Source: Undibacterium parvum
Lineage (GTDB): Bacteria; Pseudomonadota; Gammaproteobacteria; Burkholderiales; Burkholderiaceae_D
DNA: 64,000 nucleotides
Assembly: GCF_003955735.1 (NCBI RefSeq)
Contig: NZ_CP034464.1
Location: 3,038,001 to 3,102,000, forward strand
Reading direction: 5' to 3'
Below the pieces are notes generated by a model that saw nothing but the letters and a program-made list of their open reading frames with translations, was not told the origin of the DNA and did no database searches. Each line of letters starts with the position of its first letter. The first letter of the stretch is position 1. Of this stretch, positions 57,347 through 64,000 are shown one piece after another. The position numbers and the translations under genes were made by a program.

Positions 57347-58024
57347 ATGCAAACCGACACATTTCTCTCAACTGAACTCGCAGCCTATAAAGCAGGCTTC
57401 GCTAGCCGTGTCGCGCCAGAACGCCTCGCGATGATGGAAGGCGCAACGACCAAACTCAAAAACACTGGCATTGAATTGAGCGCAAAAAAAGTTGGCGATA
57501 GGGCTCCTAATGCGACCCTACCCGACGCGAAAGGCAAATTGATCAATCTTGAAAACTTATGGAAAAGCGGCCCGCTGGTTGCTATATTCTATCGGGGAGC
57601 ATGGTGCCCATATTGCAATCTGGAGCTGCGCGCTTGGCAAAAGCACACCGCCGAACTGAGAAAGCTCGGTGCAACATTGGTGGCAATCTCGCCCCAAACG
57701 CCGGATAATTCTATGAGCACGGCAGAAAAAAATGAACTTGCGTTTTCTGTTCTGAGTGATTCCGCAATGGAAGCAGCAAGGGGTTTTGGCATTGAATTCA
57801 CGCTGCCACCAGAACTGGTGGAGTTGTATGGTTCTGTTGAAAATAACCTCCCTGAGCTCAATGGCAATGGTCAATGGGTACTGCCGATCCCCGCGACGTT
57901 TGTAATTGACCAATCGGGCATCATTCAATTCGCTCACGTGGATGCCGACTATCGCAGTCGTGCAGAACCAGCAGAGGTAATCAGCCTGGTTCGGTTACTG
58001 GTATCAAGTGCTTTGCCAGATTGA
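57347..58024 (+). CDS. Peroxiredoxin-like protein (AhpC/TSA fold)
   Basis: Thiol peroxidase of 225 residues. An N-terminal helical part (about 1-48) precedes the thioredoxin fold with active site C87-P-Y-C90 in FYRGAWCPYCNLELRAW, a CxxC form found in the peroxiredoxin-like family related to bacterioferritin comigratory protein. LVAISPQTPDNSM and PATFVIDQSGIIQFAHVDAD follow. No signal peptide. Last gene of the operon; likely reduces hydroperoxides in the cytoplasm. Confidence 0.9.
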   Translation: MQTDTFLSTELAAYKAGFASRVAPERLAMMEGATTKLKNTGIELSAKKVGDRAPNATLPDAKGKLINLENLWKSGPLVAIFYRGAWCPYCNLELRAWQKHTAELRKLGATLVAISPQTPDNSMSTAEKNELAFSVLSDSAMEAARGFGIEFTLPPELVELYGSVENNLPELNGNGQWVLPIPATFVIDQSGIIQFAHVDADYRSRAEPAEVISLVRLLVSSALPD

Positions 58025-58456
58025 TAGACCAGTTTTTTAGTGCTAATTTGTCGAGATAAAATCATCGACAATTTTGCTACCATACTCAGCAGAATTCACT
58101 GTCTTCATTCCTGACTAGGTGTTACGTTAAGTTAGGCGGCGCAACTAGCAGGAGGTGTCGGCCGGCGTATTAAAGCAATGTCTTCGAAGTAGCGCCAGAG
58201 AAGCAAACGGCAGCAATGCCGGAAAACATACCCATCAATTAAAAGGGGCGTGTTCGCTTAATTTTTGAAGGGCGGGCAATTTCCTTTCAGTCCTTAAGTT
58301 TTTTCAATCCAGTCGTGACTGACTTCTTTCAATCTGTTTTGTCGGTTAGGGTAGCCTTCAAGTCATGCCATGGTGGAGTTAATTTTTTAGCGCGTTCACT
58401 CGTATCGCAAAATAAGTTCAAAATGATCATCTCTATTTTGAAGAAGGAGAATCGTC
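58025..58456. other. 432-base gap before the recombinase gene
   Basis: No gene seen. A GAAGGAG ribosome site at about 58440-58448 precedes the recombinase ATG. The segment 58115-58200 is GC-richer and contains TTAGGCGGC (58133-58141), a partial match in inverted sense to TCGCCTAAG at 59131-59139 on the other side of the recombinase gene; too short to call an attachment site. Confidence 0.4.
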
Positions 58457-59077
58457 ATGAACTCAAACACAGTTGAACATAAAACATCTTGGAACAAAGG
58501 AAAATTAGTCGGTCAAAAATTGCCCTTAAAACTGAAAGAAATCTGGGCAATCCGAATTCGCCTTCAGCTTGCTCTACGCACCCGGGAATTGGCGATGTTC
58601 AATTTGGCGATCGATAGTAAGTTGCGTGGTTGTGATCTGGTCAATTTACGCGTCTGTGATGTCGCCCAAGGGCAAAGAATCATGTCGCGCGCTATTGTCA
58701 TGCAAAAGAAAACCAAAGTACCAGTTCAATTCGAAATTACGGAATCGACCAGGGACTCACTTTTAGCTTTGATCAACAAGGCACACCTGACGCCGGATCA
58801 ATGTCTATTTCAAAGTAGGCTAAAAAAATCAGTTCATATTTCAACGCGACAATATGCAAGGATCGTTCAATCTTGGGTCACTTCCATAGGATTAAATCCA
58901 GTCGCGTATGGCACACATACGATGCGTCGAACCAAAGCGACCTTGATTTATCGCCGGACAAAAAATTTACGTGCGGTGCAGCTTTTGCTTGGCCATACTA
59001 AACTCGAAAGCACCGTGCGTTATTTGGGCATTGAGGTTGATGATGCCCTTGAGATTGCGGAACAAACAGAGGTGTAA
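58457..59077 (+). CDS. Short tyrosine recombinase (FimB-like)
   Basis: Site-specific recombinase of 206 residues that lacks the N-terminal core-binding domain of ordinary integrases and so resembles the FimB/FimE size class. All catalytic residues are visible: R57 (KLRGCDLVNLR), a beta-hairpin lysine at about 84-87, H154 and R157 (THTMRRTKATL), H180 (LLGHTKLE) and Y189 (TVRYLGIE). Codon composition is AT-richer than the left part. No phage or plasmid genes surround it. A long hairpin follows at 59085-59114. Confidence 0.9.
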   Translation: MNSNTVEHKTSWNKGKLVGQKLPLKLKEIWAIRIRLQLALRTRELAMFNLAIDSKLRGCDLVNLRVCDVAQGQRIMSRAIVMQKKTKVPVQFEITESTRDSLLALINKAHLTPDQCLFQSRLKKSVHISTRQYARIVQSWVTSIGLNPVAYGTHTMRRTKATLIYRRTKNLRAVQLLLGHTKLESTVRYLGIEVDDALEIAEQTEV

Positions 59078-59084
59078 ACATCTG

Positions 59085-59114
59085 TGCGGCAATATTTTCA
59101 AAGATATTGCCGCA
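59085..59114. repeat. Perfect hairpin after the recombinase gene
   Basis: Eleven-bp perfect stem TGCGGCAATAT/ATATTGCCGCA with an eight-base loop, starting 7 bases after the stop codon. It has no T tract, so it is either a rho-independent terminator of weak form or a recombination-related site. Confidence 0.65.
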
Positions 59115-59566
59115 CGGTGCGCGCTCCGGTCGCCTAAGGTGTTAGTTGCTGCGTAAAAACGCGCAAATACGGCGCACTTGTAACGTCAATATTTTCTGTC
59201 TTGTTGCAAAGAGATAATAATGCGATGCACAACGACTATGTGACCAATCATATACTCTGTGAATGATCCCGAATGCTCTCCTCGGGAATTACAATGATTT
59301 GATTCGAATGCGGATATGGGGCGGAAGGCGACTGTCGGGGCGGTCACCTGACCGACCGCGTCCGCCAGCAAGTAACCATTCGATTAACTGTCAACTGGCT
59401 CTTCCGGCTCAGGTCGCAGACCTTGATACTAAGAACACGGTCGTTTAGTAACAATCGTTCCAGACCTGAAGTATTGAGGGGAACCGCAAAACAGGAAAAA
59501 ACAACTAGCAGCTCGATTAGCGTGCCGGTGGTTTTATGGAGGCAGAGGAAAACTGTCTAATATAGA
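59115..59566. other. 452-base gap
   Basis: No gene supported. Contains a small symmetric block GGTCACCTGACC (59341-59352) next to GACCGCG, and otherwise nothing recognised. It also carries the 3' side of the small leftward hypothetical gene. Confidence 0.4.
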
Positions 59567-59866
59567 TCACTCCCCATTTATGTAATAATTACACATGGTG
59601 ATCAGGCCTGTTAATTGAGATAAATCTGGCCTCGTTAGTAAAATGTCCTTCACTTCCGCAATTTGCGTCCGACTGGGAATTATTTCTGTAGGACTGTTAC
59701 ACATCCATCCGGTCAAAATTTCCGTAAGTTCTTTTATGTTCAAACTTGCTACTTCTTTGCGACTAGGCACGTAACTGTGCACTTTGTAAGATTTGGTTTT
59801 TGCCATTTTTTTTGCTGCATATATGTTAATAGTTGGTACTCCAAAGCGCTGATAGTCATTGGTCAT
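59567..59866 (-). CDS. Small hypothetical protein
   Basis: Possible protein of 99 residues; I do not recognise a family. The start could be ATG 59866 (MTNDYQRFGVPTINI) or ATG 59806 (MAKTKSYKVHSYVPSRKEVA). The second half, LTEILTGWMCNSPTEI through VKDILLTRPDLSQLTGLITM, looks like an amphipathic helical domain. No signal peptide or membrane segment. It is AT-rich like its surroundings and lies alone, opposite to the following GGDEF/EAL gene. Existence is plausible, not certain. Confidence 0.45.
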   Translation of the reverse strand: MTNDYQRFGVPTINIYAAKKMAKTKSYKVHSYVPSRKEVASLNIKELTEILTGWMCNSPTEIIPSRTQIAEVKDILLTRPDLSQLTGLITMCNYYINGE

Positions 59867-60126
59867 ATATTTTCTTCACTGTGGATCAAATAAAATCAAC
59901 AATTTTTATTGTTAATCTTCCCTCTAGAAACAGACGTATTACTTTGCACATAATAATTTACAAATGTGTACATGTAAAATTCTTACTATTACAACGCTTA
60001 AATACTAAAATTAGTGGAATTTTTTTGAGCTAATCTCCTACGGAACTATGATATGGTGACTTTTTCTCTAAGCTTATATTCAATTTTGCTGATGAAATTT
60101 CATTGCTATCTGCGTAGACCGTACAA

Positions 60127-62802
60127 ATGTCGATACAAGTAAAAAGTTATCATTTTTTACAAAAGAGCTTAGGCTCTATTATTGTCTGGCCACTGATTTG
60201 CGGCATTCTGACCGTAACACTGTGGGGAGTTCTGTATTCAAAAATCGATGAAGACAAAAAAATCTTGCGTGCCAATGCGCTAAAGGACGTCACATTATCG
60301 TCCCGCGCCTATGCGCAATATCTTAATCGCGCAGTCGAGCAAATTGACCAAATTAGTATGAATGTCAAATATGATTGGGAAAGTTCTCACGGAAAATTGC
60401 GTCTAGAGAACTTAAGGCAAAGGGGAATGTTCGTCGCACCGCAGTTTGCTGTGGTGGCAATTCTCGATAAATTAGGTCGACCCGTAACATCAACAGCTCC
60501 TATGGAAAAATGGCAAGATACAACTTTACGCGGTCAATTTTATTTTCATAAAAACAATAATTCAAGTGCGATGCAGATAGGGCTACCTGCAGTTATCGAT
60601 AGCTCTGGCAGGCTAGTCATTCAATTTACCAGAAGAATTGAAGCTCAAGATGAGTCGTTTGATGGCGTAGTCGTGATATCCATCGACCCTTCCTATTTTT
60701 TGACTTTCTACGATCAGCAAAGTTTGGGCAAAATGGGTTTGTTAGCATTGCTTAGCAGCGATGATCAGATAGGGACTTCCCGGATTGGAGACACTTTATA
60801 TTCAGGCAGTGGCCAGGCGTTTGTCTCAGAATTAAATACAAGTGCATCGTCTGGAGCAAAATTTTTCTCCGGCCTGAGCACTTTCGTTGATCAGCAGTCC
60901 CGCATTCTTGGTTGGCAGGAACTATCAAGTTATTCCTTAAAGGCATTGGTTGGTTTGTCTGAAGCAGAATTACTCGACGCGAATCGCTCTGGATGGATCG
61001 TTAGTAAAAACTATGCGATCGTGGGCAGTTTATTTCTACTTTTGTTCGCCGTGGTGGCGACCACCATGGCTACCCGACTTGCATTGAGGAAATATCAAGC
61101 CAGAGAAATCAGTGATACATACCGACTTGCGACCGAGGGAACTGATGACGGCTTTTATATGATGAATGCCTTACGTGATTTACGCGGCAAAATCATCGAT
61201 TTTCAAGTAGTTGACTGCAATGCGAGAGGTGCATTGTTTTTTGGCTTCAATCGCGAAGAATTGATTGGCGTCAACTTATCCTCCCTAAACGGCGAAAACT
61301 ATTTCAAAGTATTGTTAAATATTTACTCTAAGGCCATGGAAACAGGGTTTTATGAAGATGAATACGAATTGCCGGATGAAAGTTCTCTGAATATGGTGTG
61401 GGCAAGACGACGCCTAGCGCGTTCCGGTACTGGATTGGCAGTAACGATACAAGATATCAGTGCAAAGAAAGAATCCGAGCGTGATCTCGAGCGCTTAGCC
61501 AATAGTGATGGGCTCACTGGGCTTTACAACCGTCATTGGCTATTGAATTTTCTACCACACGCCATTTCGCGAGCCAAGACGGCCCAGCATATGTTGGCGC
61601 TGCTATTTATCGATTTGGATGGGTTCAAAAATATAAACGACACGCAAGGACACGAAGCGGGCGACCATCTATTAAAGTCGGTGGCATCGCGGCTACAATC
61701 GGTATTACGTCCAAGCGACAACGTGATTCGTATCGGAGGTGATGAATTTGTTGTCATCTTGGAGCCTGTACAAAGAGAAAGTAAGCCAGCACGTGTCGCT
61801 GAACGGATAGCCGAAGCGTTTTCTCAACCTTTTTGGTTGGGCGGAGAAAAGCATAATATTGGTGCGTCTATCGGCATCAGTCTTTATCCTAGAGATGGCG
61901 ACGATACCGATACGTTACTGAAGAATGCGGACATCGCAATGTATTCGGTCAAGGCAGCTGGTAAAGGACATTACAATTTTTTCAAACCTGAATTGTATGC
62001 AAATATTAAAGCGCGTTTTGCAATGGAACAAGCGCTGGTGCAGGCAATTGAGTTGAATCAGTTCGTATTGCATTACCAACCACGCGTCAATACGATAAGT
62101 GGCGAAATGATCAGCATGGAAGCATTAATCCGCTGGATACACCCAGAGCGTGGACTCATTTCTCCAATAGAATTTATCCCAATAGCGGAAAGTACCGGAC
62201 TAATCCTTGCTCTTGGTGACATGGTTATGGAAAAAGCATGCTCCCAAATATCGGACTGGAAGAATCAACAATTACCATTAGTCCCGGTCTCGATTAATGT
62301 CTCTGCTCGACAATTTCACGCTGGAGATCTACAAAAAAAACTCAATGTTTGTTTAAAAAAATATGAGATCGATGCGACATTACTTGAGGTAGAAATTACT
62401 GAATCAGCCATGATGGGCGAGGACAATGCGATTATTGCAGAGCTAGCCGCCATCAGGTCTCTAGGTATAAAACTATTAGTCGATGATTTTGGCACTGGCT
62501 ATTCTTCGCTCTCGCAACTGCAGAGACTAGAAATGGATGTATTAAAGATTGATCGTGTATTTACTAGTGAACTGGGAAAATCACGGGAAGGTGAAATTTT
62601 CTTTAAGGCGATAGTCTCAATGGCGCATGCCTTGAACATGGGAGTGGTCGCAGAGGGCGTGGAAACGTTGGAGCAACTTGGAATACTACGCACATTGTGT
62701 TGCGATGAAATACAAGGGTATTTTATTTCTCGTCCCGTAACACCTGAAACAATGTCGGAACTAATGCTGCAACGATATTTGATGCCGTCTGTTGCGATTT
62801 GA
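60127..62802 (+). CDS. Membrane Cache-PAS-GGDEF-EAL cyclic-di-GMP protein
   Basis: Protein of 891 residues. TM1 (about 17-37) and TM2 (about 294-316) enclose a periplasmic sensor of about 255 residues that reads like a Cache domain (FAVVAILDKLGRPVTSTAP, VVVISIDPSYFLTFYD). A PAS-like domain (330-445), GGDEF (455-620) and EAL (635-880) follow. The cyclase GGDEF (537-541) and I-site RPSD, five residues before it, are intact. The phosphodiesterase motif EAL (665-667), DDFGTGYSS, KIDRVF and AEGVET are intact, so both activities are possible. No partner gene adjacent. Base composition is AT-richer than the first GGDEF/EAL gene at 1950-4334. Confidence 0.93.
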   Translation: MSIQVKSYHFLQKSLGSIIVWPLICGILTVTLWGVLYSKIDEDKKILRANALKDVTLSSRAYAQYLNRAVEQIDQISMNVKYDWESSHGKLRLENLRQRGMFVAPQFAVVAILDKLGRPVTSTAPMEKWQDTTLRGQFYFHKNNNSSAMQIGLPAVIDSSGRLVIQFTRRIEAQDESFDGVVVISIDPSYFLTFYDQQSLGKMGLLALLSSDDQIGTSRIGDTLYSGSGQAFVSELNTSASSGAKFFSGLSTFVDQQSRILGWQELSSYSLKALVGLSEAELLDANRSGWIVSKNYAIVGSLFLLLFAVVATTMATRLALRKYQAREISDTYRLATEGTDDGFYMMNALRDLRGKIIDFQVVDCNARGALFFGFNREELIGVNLSSLNGENYFKVLLNIYSKAMETGFYEDEYELPDESSLNMVWARRRLARSGTGLAVTIQDISAKKESERDLERLANSDGLTGLYNRHWLLNFLPHAISRAKTAQHMLALLFIDLDGFKNINDTQGHEAGDHLLKSVASRLQSVLRPSDNVIRIGGDEFVVILEPVQRESKPARVAERIAEAFSQPFWLGGEKHNIGASIGISLYPRDGDDTDTLLKNADIAMYSVKAAGKGHYNFFKPELYANIKARFAMEQALVQAIELNQFVLHYQPRVNTISGEMISMEALIRWIHPERGLISPIEFIPIAESTGLILALGDMVMEKACSQISDWKNQQLPLVPVSINVSARQFHAGDLQKKLNVCLKKYEIDATLLEVEITESAMMGEDNAIIAELAAIRSLGIKLLVDDFGTGYSSLSQLQRLEMDVLKIDRVFTSELGKSREGEIFFKAIVSMAHALNMGVVAEGVETLEQLGILRTLCCDEIQGYFISRPVTPETMSELMLQRYLMPSVAI

Positions 62803-63553
62803 GTTTAAATTTTGTGGCAATTAGCTTTCCGATAAAGCACTTCTAAAAAACGAATAATTGCAATAGAATTAATTTGGACAATGAAATTGCTGATGGGATT
62901 ATTCGTCACCCCTGATAGGTGTAACCTACCGCACATTGTAAGCCCTAATCCACGAAAATTTCAGAGTCTCCGGTTTTCTCAGCGCCCCAACATCTTTTGA
63001 CCGTCTTGGTACAGTGTGCCGTCAGAGGCAATAGCCATCACGGAGTAACAGGCATTGCAAGGCTGCGAAGATTCCACATTCGTCATCCACCAACAACAGG
63101 ATTCGCGGCGAGGTTTTCACAATAGCGCGGTTCTCCGAGGCATTTCTGGTCTTACGCGCCTTGCAGGGTGCTGCAGATTCGTCTTGGGTCTTAACCATAA
63201 GCTGCTTGTCGCGTTCGTTCCGCGTACGAAGGAAATTGAGAAAGTGAGCCGGTGTTGGCGAGCGCCAACAATTACCCTCCAAACTTGCGCCAATGCGTCA
63301 GTTGGTAGGTAACGGCCCGCGGCCTGACCTTTCTACGCCATCGCGAATGTCTCTTCAGGGCACTGGCCTGCTGTTGACAGGACATCGCCGACCGGCAGCA
63401 AACAGTCTGGATTAAGCAGTCAACTCTTAGCGTAAAAACACAAAGGAAAAATCACAAAAGCAGAATCTATAAATTTGAAAATTGAAGTTTTGGCTTTTCT
63501 GGAATGGAAGCTTGTAGCAAAAAATTTTAAACTGTTGATGATAGGTTTTATTT
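62803..63553. other. 751-base gap with degraded coding remnants
   Basis: No intact gene. It holds a response-regulator remnant on the minus strand (63022-63110). GC content rises between about 62980 and 63420 and falls again after, which suggests pieces of a former gene or island between AT-rich flanks. Confidence 0.5.
63022..63110 (-). pseudogene. Response-regulator receiver domain remnant
   Basis: On the minus strand the frame reads PRILLLVDDECGIFAALQCL then LLRDGY, the start of a receiver domain with the acidic pair DD of the phosphorylation pocket. It stops right after (YCL and a stop codon), so the phospho-acceptor aspartate and all later parts are missing. The upstream in-frame residues have no receiver likeness. 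A decayed gene start is the simplest reading. Confidence 0.6.
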
Positions 63554-63871
63554 ATGAAATCAAAAATTTCTGGGGGGCTTGTACACGAATTACCTTTTGA
63601 TTTTGCCAGAACGTTAACTGAAAAAGATGTAATAAATATCTGGGAAGAGTTGACACCAATCGGCCGAAACGAATTTATTTGCTGGGTTGAAGACGCCAAA
63701 CAAGAAAAAACTAGAACAAAACGAATTGTTCGTGCTGTCGAGGAATTGCTCGACGGAAAGAAGCGGCCATGCTGTTGGGTAGGGTGTATTCATCGGACGG
63801 ACAAGAAGCCTAGCAAGTGGCAGCAGGACGTTTTAATGGATAAAAAGCCCTATAAGTCAGGGGCAAAGTAA
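63554..63871 (+). CDS. YdeI/OmpD-associated family protein
   Basis: Protein of 105 residues that matches the conserved end of the YdeI/OmdA family: IWEELTPIGRNEFICWVEDA, then KTRTKRIVRAVEELLDGKKR and PCCWVGCIHR. Members are small cytoplasmic proteins with poorly known roles; some are linked to bacteriocin resistance. Basic C-terminal tail. It ends 40 bases before the next gene on the same strand, which is likely co-transcribed. Confidence 0.8.
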   Translation: MKSKISGGLVHELPFDFARTLTEKDVINIWEELTPIGRNEFICWVEDAKQEKTRTKRIVRAVEELLDGKKRPCCWVGCIHRTDKKPSKWQQDVLMDKKPYKSGAK

Positions 63872-63911
63872 AATTAAACCAACACCAACACATATCTCGA
63901 CTGGAGGTCCT

Positions 63912-64000
63912 ATGCTTATCCCACCAGGTTTCAATACCGTAACGCCCTACTTCTTCGTTGAAGGTGCAGATCGCTTCATTGAGTTCCTCGTTCACGGGCT
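63912..64000 (+). CDS. VOC-family (PhnB/glyoxalase-like) protein, 3' truncated by window edge
   Basis: The first 29 codons are seen, preceded by a good GGAGG ribosome site at 63903-63907. MLIPPGFNTVTPYFFVEGAD is the usual start of PhnB-like vicinal oxygen chelate proteins (PYFFVEGADRFIEFL). The rest lies outside the window. Confidence 0.7.
   Translation, partial: MLIPPGFNTVTPYFFVEGADRFIEFLVHG

Noticed and set aside
58115..58160. Possible integron attC core (GTTAGGC)
   Set aside because: Only one 7-base core word is present; no paired inverse core and no array structure, and the recombinase lacks the IntI-specific insert.

Overview
The window looks like a chromosomal segment of a betaproteobacterium of the order Burkholderiales, most likely Oxalobacteraceae (Undibacterium-like; the genus is inference from overall protein character, not a search). 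Supporting signs are the queA-tgt-yajC-secD-secF order, the dxs-ispA-xseB cluster, pilT/pilU beside yggS-proC, an oxyR gene close to ubiA and recG, and a DUF1631 protein. No rRNA, tRNA or CRISPR array was seen.

Left part, 1-31976: the 3' end of an alaC-type aminotransferase, an aldo/keto reductase, a membrane PAS-GGDEF-EAL protein and a GcvA-like LysR regulator. A PduO-type cobalamin adenosyltransferase then converges on xseB-ispA-dxs (isoprenoid precursors plus exonuclease VII small subunit). Next come a DUF1631 protein, a secreted lipase with its dedicated foldase, a Rieske oxygenase, an EamA transporter, a 3-mercaptopyruvate-type sulfurtransferase, a ZIP metal transporter, a glutathione peroxidase overlapping pilU, then pilT. 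YggS and proC read away from pilT. A three-gene YqjD/YqjE/YqjK-type envelope-stress set, ubiA, oxyR, an orphan sensor kinase, a hydroxyacyl-CoA-type SDR, a GNAT protein and recG close this part.

Middle, 32000-45760: queA-tgt-yajC-secD-secF (queuosine tRNA modification and the Sec translocase accessory complex), a two-gene RND efflux pump without its outer-membrane channel, argJ, a DUF815 ATPase, a MutT-type NUDIX hydrolase and a GNAT protein.

Right part, 45760-64000, is accessory in character. It holds a uracil-DNA glycosylase-like gene, an AraC regulator divergent from an AhpD-like protein and a YHS-domain protein, a CcdA/thioredoxin pair, a complete IS66-type insertion sequence, a broken copy of the AraC gene, a chlorite dismutase-family gene next to a LysR regulator, and a divergent four-gene operon (SDR, AhpD-like, EamA transporter, peroxiredoxin). 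A short FimB-like tyrosine recombinase, a small unknown gene, a second membrane PAS-GGDEF-EAL protein, a response-regulator remnant, a YdeI/OmdA-family protein and the start of a VOC-family gene follow. The two AhpD-like paralogues and the AraC copies on both sides of the IS element suggest duplication and rearrangement. The most interesting unit is the LysR/chlorite dismutase and SDR/AhpD/EamA/peroxiredoxin block at 53317-58024, which could be an inducible defence against oxidants such as chlorite or hypochlorite (inference).

Several intergenic gaps carry imperfect palindromes that share sequence words (5971-6053, 18671-18729, 26308-26380, 32181-32242, 44761-44851). They look like one or two families of REP-like or MITE-like dispersed repeats.
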